64,000 nt of DNA, taken from positions 66,154,001 through 66,218,000 of the forward strand of contig JBITNC010000001.1 in NCBI GenBank assembly GCA_050084985.1, read 5' to 3'. The notes beneath the pieces were generated by a model that saw only the letters and a program-made list of their open reading frames with translations, did not search any database and had not been told where the DNA came from. The DNA comes from Nageia nagi (taxonomy: Eukaryota; Pinophyta). The translations under genes were made by a program, and so were the position numbers. Below, piece after piece: positions 47,835 through 58,228 of the stretch (its first letter is position 1; every line of letters begins with the position of its first letter).

Positions 47835-48059
47835 TCATCTCATGCCTTGCAAGATTGGGCTGAAGCATAAGATTATGGTGGCAATCAATATTCCCACAAT
47901 AACAAATAGAAATATATACTCCTTACAAAGATAATCCATTAATTTAAAAATGGATTTAGGCTTTTGGGATTTGGGTGAATAGGGTTTTGCATCTATAGAA
48001 ATTGAAACCTCCTCATCTCTATGATGATTGAGGCTTGATTGCTTATGCACTTTACTCAT
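47835..48059 (-). pseudogene. UXS: N-terminal fragment of UDP-glucuronate decarboxylase
   Basis: An uninterrupted 74-codon stretch runs from Met at 48059 to a stop at 47835. It reads MSKVHKQSSLNHHRDEE, then KPYSPKSQKPKSIFKLMDYL, then FLFVIVGILIATIIL. This matches the N-terminus of the membrane-anchored UXS subgroup, whose proteins start L-H-K-Q, carry R-D-E-E and Y-S-P-K-(T/S), then a single transmembrane segment with L-V-G-I-L-I-x-(S/T). UXS makes UDP-xylose in the Golgi. Only the cytosolic tail and anchor are present; the catalytic Rossmann domain is absent. It lies antisense to the host element, which suggests capture of a gene fragment. Confidence 0.7.
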
Positions 48060-48234
48060 TATCACCCATAACCAAAAAACCAATTGCAATAGCATGACCT
48101 TTAAAAACACTCAAGAAACTATAGTAGGCACCATAATAGAGTTTGTGCCATCATGTTTTATCCCTCTTGTATGCAATGTAGTCCAACAGTAGTTTGCAGT
48201 CCTCCTTCCTAGTAATTGCCTAGAACATGCCTTA

Positions 48235-48477
48235 TCCTTTGCCTCTTTGCTGTTATGTGCAACCAAATTGCTATATCTAAAGTACCAAGTGATATCACAT
48301 TGGCTGATCACTCCTCATGCTATCATGCCTCTTCTCCTCATGATCCTGAGTGATATCCTTTGCCTCTTTGCTGCTATGTACAACTAGGTTGCTAGATCTA
48401 AAGTCCCAAGAGATATCACATTGGCTAATCACTCCTCATGCTCCATGTGCCTCTTCTCCTCATGATCTTGAGTGATA
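48235..48477. repeat. Tandem duplication of 121-122 bp
   Basis: Copies at 48235-48355 and 48356-48477 both begin TCCTTTGCCTCTTTGCTG and share GATATCACATTGGCT(G/A)ATCAC and GCCTCTTCTCCTCATGATC. They differ at roughly ten positions. They adjoin the upstream side of the UXS-like fragment. Confidence 0.9.
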
Positions 48478-49830
48478 TCCTTTACCTCAAAAGAATTTGG
48501 AAGAATAAAAATGATGTGAAAATGTTTACACATTCCTAAGAGGAGAAGCAAGGCCTACCACCTAGTAACTTGGTGTGGCTCTGCTCTATAATATCTAACC
48601 ATGAATTTGGTCTAGCTTGCCCAACTATGATCTTGCTCTTGTAAACATGTTTTTCCCTCTTCCTCAACTAGTGAGCATAGTGCCGATGCACCTCCCCACT
48701 ATTCTCCCTTATAGTACATCCTCACAAACATGTATTGGATTATTTAAATCTTTTAATTTATCATGTGGCTTCTTTTATTGCAAATCCCTTTAGCTCCTCA
48801 ATTGTGGTAGAGAAGAGCTATGAGTACTTTTCCAACTACCCATGTGTTGGGTAAGATGGTAATTTAATAAGATTTTAACAGATTTATATGATGGAGAGCA
48901 AGGAAAGCTTTATGCAATACATGAGATTGTGTTATAAGATTCCTCTATAGGTAGGAGCATCCTACTCTCTAACCCATTGTGCCAAGGTATCAGATATTCA
49001 CCAACTTTAGCCTCATTATTCAATCGCCCCTTAGAAATCACATGAGCAAACATTTGCATGCAACTTTATTGGCAAGGATTTATCTTCACACTCTTTGGTC
49101 GCCACCTCCTTTATTTCCATGGCTACCTCACCAAACCCACCTATGTTGCCCTTTATTTTCATACCACCTTCTTTTGTTTTATTTTACCATCGTGTCTTTT
49201 TTAAGGGGATTCCTATCCCCTACCCTCATTTTCCATACCTACTATGTTTTTAAGTCAAAAGTTGGCAATGATGATGAATATTTGACTTAAATTTTTGCAT
49301 TGTTTTAAGTGTTTATGTTTTGCTCCAAGTTTTAAAGTTAATAAGACATGCTTAAAGGTATTATTTGTGGATGCATGCTTAAGATTTTTATGGATCTTAT
49401 TTTCTAAGTACAAAGGGAGGAAACTATGAGTATTTTACTTAGTATGTTACTTAATTTTTAAGTCAACAATATTTTTAAGCAAAAATAATTTTAAGTCAAC
49501 AATGCATGCTTAGGACTTAAAATTTTTTGAAACTTCATGCTTATGACTTAAATTTTTTGAAGATGCATGCTTATGACTTAAAAATGCATGATTATGCCTC
49601 TTAAATTCTAGTTCTTATAAAAAATAATGCATGCTTAATTTTTTAATTGATGCATACTTCTTTAAGTTAATGATGCATACTTATACTAATGGGATTGATG
49701 TATGCTCTTATGCAAAGTTAATGAACTTGTGTAAAATAAGAGATGATGTAATGATGTCCTTTAGGGGTTGGTGAACAAAACCCATTAGACACTTAGGTTT
49801 TGAGTTATTGAATGGATGATGTGTTTACTT
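48478..49830 (+). other. LARD interior without recognised gene; ATGCATGCTTA words
   Basis: No domain could be read. Between 49370 and 49690 the words GATGCATGCTTA, TTTAAGTCAACAAT and GCATGCTTATGACTTAAA recur many times, making a low-order degenerate array. The open frame 48979-49290 is Leu/Phe-rich and unlike any protein I know. Confidence 0.45.
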
Positions 49831-49879
49831 ATGCTCTTTTATGTTTTGCATTTTGATTTATTTTCTTATGCAAGCAAAA

Positions 49880-50360
49880 ATGCAAACATTGATATGAGCA
49901 ACCCCCTAAAATGAACACATCCACATGGACATTTTGCAACATGACTTATTTGGGGAGCCACAAGGTGAGGATAGGTGGATTGGAGTCTTTAAGTTTAATG
50001 ATCCAAGTGGTGAAAATTCTGTACTACTTAATTGCCCCTAAGTCCTCTATTGGTCTAGATTTAACTCCAATAGGTGGACAGGTATGTGTGTAGTGATACC
50101 ACATATCTGCACATCCATTCAAGGATTATTTTGATAACTTAGAAGGATAACTTGAAACCTAATCAAGATTAATAATTTGGCTGATCCAATAAATGAAAAA
50201 ACTTTGGAAAATAGCTTGTACATCTCCTTGTGAGAGTATATTGTTGCCTAAGGGCAACTGGTTGAGGATTGGTAGGACCTGGGCTCCTCTTGTGTAGGCA
50301 TCCAAGTGAAGGCCTAATTTTAGACAAGATAACAAGCCTCAACAATGTCATGCTATATTA
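49880..50360 (+). pseudogene. Decayed ORF segment A in LARD interior
   Basis: One plus-strand frame reads HMDILQHDLFGEPQGEDRW (from about 49922), then IGVFKFNDPSGENSVLLNCP, a stop, VLYWSRFNSNRWTGMCVVIP, HICTSIQGLF, and after further stops INNLADPINEKTLENSLYIS. Residue use is protein-like and aromatic-rich, and the stops are mainly TAG, TAA or TGA single changes. I recognise no family. It is in the transcription direction of the element. Confidence 0.5.
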
Positions 50361-50699
50361 AATGGTGTTCTTTTTATGCTATGATATGGTGATTTATTCT
50401 ACAAGCATGAGGATTCGATCATCCTTGTTTACTAGCATTATTCTATTTTATGTGCATCATTGTTTACGATGTCCTTAAATTAAAATTATTATATTTACAA
50501 ATTTTTTGAGAACTTGGAACTTTATCAAATAAATGATTTAATATTTTTAAAAATGTCCACTCACATGCCTGAGTGGATAGCCAAACTAAGTAGAAGTATG
50601 ATCGAGAGAGTTGGAGTTAGAACTCTTAAGATCTGTGATAGGAGAACTAGGAATATAGAATAACACATCATGAGTAATCAAGGCAAAATGACACCTGAT

Positions 50700-51210
50700 A
50701 TCAAAAAATGGGTAGTACACCCATTGATCCCCTTCTCATGTTAGTCATGACACATAAGTGGACTCTCAATGAAGATCTCATCACCATACTATAAGTGCAA
50801 TAGTATAAGAGTGATAATTCTCATGAGGATGCAACCTTGAAGGACCTGCATAGTGCAAAAAATAGAAGATACAAGGTGTCCATAAATAATAAAGAATGAT
50901 CTTCTATGTCTAGTTTGGATGATAGACAAGTGTGAGTATGAGGTACAACTACTCAACATCCTTCAAGCGATGGATAAAGTAGATGGCCCATTGATGGAGA
51001 CTTTGATCACCTTATATGTGAACTAGGTTTTATTACACTGTAGTTTGTAGCATAGTGTAAGCACATTATAAGAGTCAACCTTGAATACATTGATAAAGAA
51101 TGTCTTGGGGAAGATCTGGATGTAGACCTTAGAAAATTGTCATATCCATGATGACTGAAAAAGTGAGTTATCTCTCTCTGAAGGTTTCATACACAAGTAA
51201 AAATGATGAT
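50700..51210 (+). pseudogene. Decayed ORF segment B in LARD interior
   Basis: Plus-strand frames read MGSTPIDPLLMLVMTHKW and HEDATLKDLHSAKNRRYKV (about 50710-50880), then CEYEVQLLNILQAMDKVDGP and LMETLITLYVN (50931-51020), then STLNTLIKNVLGKIWM. No domain is recognised. It probably continues segments A, C and D of one original gene, but the joins are obscured by frame changes. Confidence 0.45.
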
Positions 51211-51469
51211 GATCAACTAGAATACAATGAATTTAGAGAATTTCAAATTAACTAGATCATCAATCATCAATGGGAACATCAAAATGGATCAAGTACAAGC
51301 ATAATAAATAATGTGATCTCATCCTTTATTTTATTAAAACATTGAAAAATATTCTCACTAACAAGCCCAAGTGGGTGGTGCTTATAGCTTGATTAATGCT
51401 AGTCTAGTACATGGTCACCAGAATCCGAAGAATTAGCATCATCTTCAAATATGCTAGAATCAGATGTGT

Positions 51470-51700
51470 CCAATCCCAAAAGATATTGATGTGAAAGAGG
51501 TAGAAAGTGATAAGTAAATGAAAATTGATGGCATAAAATATTATGTTCACCTCACCAAGCAATGCGAAAAGAGTACATGGATGACCATTGAAGCCCATGA
51601 TGACAAACTACCCACACAACAATGAGTGGTTCAAAATACTCCTATGGATGTAGGGAAGGTAGTCCAATGTGGCATACAAATTGCAATAGATAGCAATTGA
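51470..51700 (+). pseudogene. Decayed ORF segment C in LARD interior
   Basis: The plus frame reads KDIDVKEVESDK, stop, MKIDGIKYYVHLTKQCEKST and WMTIEAHDDKLPTQQ. The spacing of I-D-G, Y-Y-V and a later Trp is faintly like a chromodomain, but the match is too weak to call. The neighbouring frames are closed. Confidence 0.4.
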
Positions 51701-52214
51701 ATGAAGTATAAACCATTATATGCCATGTCCAATTAGGCCTAGTAAGAAAATGAAATAATCTATGAACATGATCCTCTTGATTGAGTTGCAAAATCATGCA
51801 AATCCTATAATGATCATCTAGATACAATTGCAAAAATACTAGTTATTGTTGAAATAAAACCTTAGATGCAATCAAAACATGATTTTCTAAAGTTGCATTA
51901 ACACTATGATGCACTATTTTATCCTTAAGATCACTTGGTAGGGTATGAAATTGAGACACATCCATGATGGATAATAGCTCAAATCATAAATGCAAAGTGT
52001 TAAATGAAAAGCAAAGGTCATTTATGACTATTTATAATGCATATGATTTGATATATTCAAACTGTAATAATTATGACAATTGGAGAAAAATATTTACGAT
52101 GATAAAATATCTCACCTATCACTCATTTAATTGAGTGAAGTCGTATGTATCATGTCATGTTAAGATGATAATAATGATAGTACCACTAAGCCATGTAATG
52201 ACTAAGTCATCACT

Positions 52215-53183
52215 GTGCTATTTTTTTCTCTCCTCTTGATTATTAAATTGGGTAGTTTATTCATGAACAATAGGTTGATCATCATGACTCCCATAGAGAA
52301 TTTTATTGCATACATGGGAAGTTCTTCCCTAAGTTCTAATATAGAAACAAACATATGGGTAGACTTAGAGAATGCCTACCTTTGCCATGAACTAGCTACA
52401 ACAAAGGCTGAGATGGATATAATGGGCCAACGTTATGATATGCTACAACAAGAGAAAGTTGTATGTATACAACATTACCATGAAATTTTGGTTGAGCATA
52501 ATAAACTACTAGCTGAGAAAAATATGTTGCAATTACAAGTCAAAGACATTGAGACACAACTTAGATGTAATGTAAGCTATAACCACTATGGAATGTGATA
52601 ATTAAAGGAAAAGTGAAACCAAAGGGCCTTCTAATATAAGGCTATCCTTCAACACTTTGGTATTCACATTCCAATGGACATAGCATCTCAACCTTCTGTG
52701 GGTCCTGTCAAAGTTGACCCACAATCTCAATCATAGCAATCAATTGCTCTAGTATGGAATGGACATTCCTATACCAAAACCATGCATCTTTTATTCACCA
52801 AGCCCTATTCTAAAGTAGGTTTGGTGACATATCCCTCTAGAGGGAGTCTTGGTTGAATTATTATTGAATTCTTTATTGGCTATTATAATATATATATGTA
52901 GACTTATCCAAATCCAAGGAAGTTCTTGATGAAACACTTGCAGCTTTGTTCACCTACATTTTGTTATTACTTCCATGTTGCGAGGGTGGATCCATTTTTG
53001 AATGGATTATGTTATATTCTTAAATCCAAGTCTCTTTTGTTGATGGCATTATTACATGCATATTTTGTTGATTTTGTGTTGTATAGTGTTGATTTTATTG
53101 TACACTTTCATGGTAAGTTCTCTCTACATGAGGAACTTGTTGTACAACTTGGCCACTCTCTAAATCTAAGTCTCTTTTGTTGA
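52215..53183 (+). pseudogene. Decayed ORF segment D, coiled-coil protein of unknown function
   Basis: About 320 codons stay in one frame with seven or eight stops and no frameshift. The first 127 are open and contain a predicted coiled coil: LENAYLCHELATTKAEMD, MLQQEKVVCIQHYHEILVEH and NKLLAEKNMLQLQVKDIETQ. After two stops follow AILQHFGIHIPMDIASQPSV, GPVKVDPQSQS, LVWNGHSYTKTMHLLFTKPY and HVARVDPFLNGLCYILKSK. I recognise no family. It might be a structural protein of the element or a captured host gene. Confidence 0.6.
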
Positions 53184-53199
53184 TGGCTTTGTGTTATAT

Positions 53200-53640
53200 T
53201 GTGTTGATTTTGTTATACACCTTCATGGTAAGTTCGCTTTATGTGAGAAACTTGTTGTACAACTTGGCCTATTTTGCACTATTTAGTTATCCATATGTGA
53301 GGAACTCTTATGTGTCTTTTGGCACTATTTAGTTATCCATATGTAAGGAACTCATATGTGCATACTCTATTTTTTGGCCTCTCTTACACTGTTCAATTAT
53401 CCATATGTGAGGAACTCTTATGTGTCTTTTGGTACTGTTTAGTTATCCATATGTGAAGAACTCTTATGTGTCTTTTGGCATTGTTCAGTTATCTATATGT
53501 GAGGAACTCATATGTGTATACCCTTTTTTAGCCTCTCTTACACTATTCAGTTATCCATATGTGAGGAACTCTTATGTGTCTTCTGGCACTATTCAATTAT
53601 CCATATGTGAGGAACTCGTATGTGCATGCTATCTTTGTAC
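53200..53640. repeat. Tandem array, 46-bp and 62-bp units
   Basis: The core TTATCCATATGTGAGGAACTC recurs near 53287, 53333, 53395, 53441, 53487, 53549 and 53596. Spacings run about 46, 62, 46, 46, 62, 46. The long units carry the extra CCTCTCTTACACTGTTCAAT. This is a higher-order pattern of roughly 155 bp. Short ORFs over it (53420-53668) only reflect the repeat. Confidence 0.85.
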
Positions 53641-53664
53641 TAATAATCAACACATGTTTTATAT

Positions 53665-54075
53665 ATAGTAGGTGACTATAAGTATTGGCTTAGCATCCTC
53701 TATGATGAATTATAGTGCACCATAAAATCCATGTATTTTTCATTAACTATAAGTATTGGTTTGGCATCTCCATGATGACTTATAGTGCAACATAAATCTA
53801 AGTATATTTTGTTGACTATAAATATTGTCTTGGCATCTCCATGATGACATATAGTGCAACATAAATTCAAGTATCTTTCGTTGACTATAAGTATTGGCTT
53901 GGTATATCCATGATGACTTATAGTGCAACACAAATCCAAGTATCTTTCATTAACTATAAGTACTGGCTTGGCATCTCTATGATGACTTATAGTACAACAT
54001 AACTCCAAGTATCTTTTGGTGACTATAAGCATTAGCTTGGCATCTCTATGATGGCTTATAGTGCACTCATGGCCA
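53665..54075. repeat. Tandem array of about 69-bp units
   Basis: Six copies of GACTATAAGTATTGGCTTGG, then CATCTCCATGATGACTTATA and GTGCAACATAAATCCAAGT, start near 53673, 53745, 53814, 53883, 53953 and 54021. Because 69 is a multiple of three, the minus strand stays open for 110 codons as a 23-residue repeat (RYLDLCCTISHHG type). Whether it was ever translated is unknown. Confidence 0.88.
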
Positions 54076-54199
54076 CACTCTTTTCTTCTTCCATGATGAT
54101 GGATTATTTACATATTGTTGATAAAATTTGAATCATTTTGATTGATTCATGCTACCAATTTCATCATTTCCCTCTTAACTAGTAGCATGGTTAAGATGC

Positions 54200-54370
54200 A
54201 TTTTTCCTTATCACCTCTTGGCTCACTATTAGTAAAGTCAAGTTTATTTGGATGATATCTTGGCTCACTCTTGGTAAAGTCAAGTTTATTTTTTGTGGCA
54301 TATTGACTCACTTGTGGCATAGTTAAGTTTCTTTGTTGTGGAATCTTGCCTCACTCTTGGTAAATTCAAG
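54200..54370. repeat. Short degenerate array GGCTCACTCTTGGTAAAGTC
   Basis: Three or four copies of TTGGCTCACTCTTGGTAAAGTCAAG occur near 54219, 54261, 54306 and 54348. Unit spacing is about 42-45 bp. Confidence 0.65.
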
Positions 54371-54547
54371 TGTATCGCACCTTATGGCTTTATGCATATT
54401 AATATGGTACTTAAGATGGCATTTTGTGCCTTATGCTATTTGTTTTGCCTTTCTATCTTACTATCCATATTGGTCCTATTGGCATTTCTTCATGGCATGA
54501 TTTATGTCACATTGTCAACATGTATTTGTTTAATGAAGTTGTCATAA

Positions 54548-55072
54548 AGGGGGAGAAAATGTTACGTTGGTTTTATTGTTGTGATGACACCCCAGTTGGT
54601 TGTATTGTTGTGATACCCCTCATATAAAACAAATACAATAGTAAGAAACAACTACATATCAATTGGTTGATAGTGCACATGTATTAATATATGCACATGT
54701 GATATTCTTATATATAAAAGTTGATGATTTATGTCATCCTTTTTGTTGTGCATTTATAATTTCTTGACATCTTATTATTTGAGTTGCTTATGGCTTATAG
54801 GTTCCTTTGAGATTACAGGTTGTTTACCTCAAGTATGCAATCTCTTTGAGACTCTTCAGTCTTCTAGTTGGATGACTACTTCATGTACATTGAAAATACT
54901 TATGGTTAATTATTATATTTGGTAAAGTAGTGAGTCTCAAACTAGATATTTTTTACTTCACAAATATGTAAAAATTTCTCAACTCTATTGTATCTATTTG
55001 GAGGAGAACTCTCTTACTTTCTCCTCTTCTTCTCACTTACTCGCTCTATCCTAATATTGCATTAAGGGGGAG
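54548..55072 (+). other. 3' untranslated region of the LARD-like element and polypurine tract
   Basis: From about 54920 to 55060 this matches the region before the copia-1 LTR: GTGAGTCTCAAACTAGA, TATTTGGAGGAGAACTCTCT and TCTATCCTAATATTGCATTA in the same order. The polypurine tract AAGGGGGAG is at 55064-55072. A second purine run, AAAGGGGGAGAAAATG, lies at 54547-54562 and looks like a polypurine tract followed by an LTR start. Confidence 0.75.
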
Positions 55073-55549
55073 TATTGGAATGTATAATGCATTATTGTAA
55101 ATAGATGTATTAAATATTCTATTTAAATTCACTAATACTTAAGGGTATTATTTGATACCTTAAGTATTTTAGTGAATATAATAATATAACTTGTCCTACA
55201 CTCCAAGTCATGAGCATACCCTTTGGGTCAAAGATGTGTATATCATGCTTAGGTCATCTAAAGAGGGATTTTGGCCTATAAATAGAAGGATTCCTTTTTG
55301 TAATGACATACCAATTGTGAAGTAAGGATATACCATAAGATAGAAGTGTAAGAGTTGAGATTATGAGAATTGTAAGAGAGTTGTATTTGTGAGAGAAGTA
55401 AAGATCTAGTTAGTGGATGTACTCCTAGTTGGAGGAACCACTTTACATCTTGTGTTGTAAGATTGCTTTGTGTATTTATTAGATGTTATTATGAACTTTC
55501 ATGTGATATTGGTAGTTTAAGAATTATATTGTCAATGTTAGTTCCTTTA
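55073..55549 (+). repeat. 3' LTR of the LARD-like element
   Basis: Starts TATTGGAATGTATAATGCAT (the first G changed to A) and ends CCTTTA (CA changed to TA), 477 bp. It equals the 5' LTR in length and aligns throughout with scattered substitutions. TSD GAAGA follows at 55550-55554. Confidence 0.93.
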
Positions 55550-56400
55550 GAAGAAGGAACCACTAATTAAAATAAAGGATTATAAACAAGGAGCTGAGTG
55601 AGCTTTGAAATATCAGGGGAGTATAATTGAAAAGTGTTTTAATAAGGATACTAATAGTTGGTAGATTCATAGGCAAATTGAATCAAAAAATAGTTTAAGT
55701 AGTTACAAAAGGAACTAAATGATTCTAATATCAAGATCAATAGTCAGGAGGGGAAATCGATATGGAAACTAAGGCCCGATAGACAAAATAAGGTTAAAGA
55801 GGTAGTCATTGTATTTTAGTAACATTTTTAGAAAAATAAAGGGGAGGAAAATATGGAAGAATATTTGTAAATCAAAGTTAACACTTATTATTGCATTCTT
55901 TCTTTGGCTTGTCACTAAGAAAAGACTATTAACAATAAATAATTTACAAAGAAGAGGTCCTAGTATGGTTAATATATGTGTATTTTGCAAAAGAGAGGAA
56001 GAGAGTATAGACCACTTTTTTTTACATTATAAGTATGCAATGAACATTTGGGGTGTGATATACAAAAAAATGAAGATACAATGGATATTACCAAGGGATG
56101 TTAAATAATGCATAGAACAATGGGCACCATAGGGAAAAATTAAAGGATACTATAAATATTTTACAATGTTGATTGGTAATATGTGGTGGAAAATATGGAA
56201 GTAGAGGAATAGTTAAGTGTTGGAAAATAAAGTAAATAAAGCACAATAAGTCTTCAAAATTATGGCTCTTAGATTGGTAGAAAATATGATGGTTTACTTC
56301 GATGATAAGGAACTATTGTAAAGCTTTAAATCCTTTTTTAAATCAAAAGATTAAAAATCCCAAAATGATGAGGGCAAGGGAGTTGAGGTGGAAGGGCTTT
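55550..56400 (+). mobile_element. Second LINE, 3' part (zf-RVT)
   Basis: The LINE-2 frame resumes directly after the LTR: the codons on either side join as W-L-K-K-E-P. The open stretch 55809-56108 reads KIWKNICKSKLTLIIAFFLW, NNLQRRGPSMVNICVFCKRE and EESIDHFFLHYKYAMNIWG, the zf-RVT domain with C-x2-C. Next come GYYKYFTMLIGNMWWKIWK and NKVNKAQ-like sequence. RNase H is absent, so the LINE 3' end is cut near 56.4 kb. Confidence 0.9.
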
Positions 56401-56409
56401 TTGAAAGGT

Positions 56410-57480
56410 GTGATGTCCACATAATGAGAAGGATAACCAATAGAGAGTGCATATTCATAAGAATGAAAAGATAATAATCTCATGTCACCTTTCATATTAA
56501 TGATGACCTTGAGTATGAGGTCATCATAAATAAAAAGATTATCATTAAAATTTAGTTATAGTGGAATAATTACTACCACCTTACCACTAGAGAAGTATCA
56601 AATTAGATAAAAATGGGAGGGGTGCAAGTATTCATGGAGCTGAGTGATCCACATAAAGCAAAAAAAGACCCCAATGTCTGGAGAATTTTATGTAAGGGAG
56701 GTCTGGATAGGTTTATTGAAGCATGTAGAGATGGAAGTGATCTGAGATGGGCAAACTATGTAGTGTATACATGGGAGAATAGGGTTTGTAAGATTCATGG
56801 AAGAGAAATTCACTTTAGTGAATCAGCTATTACAAAAGCTACAGGCCTCCTAAATAGAGGCAAGAAGGTGAAGTGAAATTCAAAGGTAAGTAAGATTGAG
56901 GAGGTTCAAAAATTTGAAGGGGGCAATTCATTTGGAATAATATAGAATAGGGTATTATATAAGAAGTCTGATCTACCCATGGTATAAAGTGTGCAAGGTG
57001 ATAATGAAATATAAAACCTCGTATGGGAGACACATAGAAGTGTTTGGTACCCACACCATTTTTATGAATCACTACAAACACCCTAGAGAGCAATTTAACT
57101 TTGTAAAATTCATTCAATTCTCAATGGTGGTCTCAGTCACCAAATGCAGGGCCAAACATAATGACATACCTTTACACTAGATGGTCATGTTATTAGTATA
57201 TCGATATCAGCTTGCAAATTTTTCTCAAAGAAAACCTCAACCCAAGAATATAGAAGCCCAACCAAGAAGGTTTAAAAGTAATGGTAGGAGGGTTGATGAG
57301 GAAAACTACCAAGAGACCCTAGTTTGGAATGATGATGAACAAAGAAACTATGCTGAAGTTAGATAGAACATGCAAGACCAAAATTTTGTAGAGGGTGAGG
57401 ATGAAGATGAAGGAGGCTCAATTAGATTCAAAAGCTAAAGAAGGTCAATTGGGCAAACTCAAAGAATCATTATTAAGGAA
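56410..57480 (+). pseudogene. Unrecognised plant gene family, decayed
   Basis: 56613-56876 is open: GGLDRFIEACRDGSDLRWAN, YVVYTWENRVCKIHGREIHF and SESAITKATGLLNRGKK. After a broken segment, 56989-57366 stays in one frame across a stop: CKVIMKYKTSYGRHIEVFGT, HTIFMNHYKHPREQFNFVKF, SVTKCRAKHNDIPLHQ-like, YRYQLANFSQRKPQPK and VWNDDEQRNYAEV. It ends with an acidic FVEGEDEDEGGSIRF tail (57390-57430). The layout (folded domain, linker, acidic end) matches plant proteins usually labelled hypothetical. A relative on the minus strand lies at 4430-4775. The upstream start may be near 56410. Function is unknown. Confidence 0.6.
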
Positions 57481-57486
57481 GATTTG

Positions 57487-58106
57487 TGTAGATGCTTAAA
57501 AATGAATTATTATTTATTAAATAATTCATTTTAGAGCCTTAATTATGTATTATGTAAAAAGGGATTAAATTATACCCTAAGTCATGATAAAGTTATGTAA
57601 TATATCTAGTGGATGCTTGTGGCATGTACAAGGTGTCAAAAAGATCTAAATCATGTAAAGATTTATCATATATAAAGGAATTAATTGATGACCTTAAACC
57701 TTATGGGAAAGTGAATATGAGAAAAATCTAGAGATATTCTAACACATGTTACATCACTCTATTATGTGTAAATATTATTCATAATTTATATCTTATGTTT
57801 GCTATCTAATGATGCTTTCATTTGCTCATTGCTACATTCTTGATTGCATCTATAATATTGCTTATTTTAGGTCGCTAGCGATGTACCTCTATTAGGTCAA
57901 CAATAGCATGCAATTGAATGAATGTATGCTTAACTTTCATTTATGTTTCTTTTAATGGAATGAATATGTGATCTAATTAAACACAAGTATCTTTCTATTA
58001 TTCATTATTTCCATATTTTAGATATATACGATAATAAGAAACAAGTAGATAAATAGTGCATTAATTAATTGCCATAAATAATTATATGCATTATTTTGGG
58101 TCTACA
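57487..58106 (+). repeat. 5' LTR of gypsy-2
   Basis: Starts TGTAGATGCTTAAAAATGAA and ends GGTCTACA, 620 bp. It shares the first 60 bp and the last 40 bp with gypsy-1 LTRs (ATTATTTATTAAATAATTCA and TATGCATTATTTT), while the middle differs. The primer binding site TTTGGTGAACC follows at about 58108. Confidence 0.92.
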
Positions 58107-58228
58107 CTTTGGTGAACCTATCTTTTTTATTCATATTTTCCTTTTGATGAATTTTCATGAAACCTTTGTATCATATCTACACTATTAGTGGTATATATTG
58201 TTGTTCCTAGGCCATCAACAACATAGAA

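Larger units (their letters stand above)
46691..55549 (+). mobile_element. Large non-autonomous LTR element (LARD-like) with cargo
   Basis: An 8,859-bp element bounded by two 477-bp LTRs and a perfect 5-bp target duplication, inserted in LINE-2 ORF2. It has a primer binding site TGGTATCAAAGCA (47171) and a polypurine tract (55062-55072), but no recognisable gag, protease, integrase, RT or RNase H. Its LTRs and last 150 bp before the tract match those of copia-1, so a copia of that family probably supplied the enzymes. The interior holds an antisense UXS-like fragment, a decayed unknown ORF tract and several tandem arrays. Confidence 0.9.

Noticed and set aside
52215-52598. Coiled-coil ORF considered as an intact host gene
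   Set aside because: The same frame continues past stops for another 195 codons and lies inside an LTR element, so it is part of a larger decayed ORF.
53700-54032. 110-codon minus-strand ORF with a 23-residue repeat, considered as a repeat protein
   Set aside because: It follows directly from a 69-bp tandem array whose unit length is a multiple of three; no promoter or flanking coding sequence supports translation.
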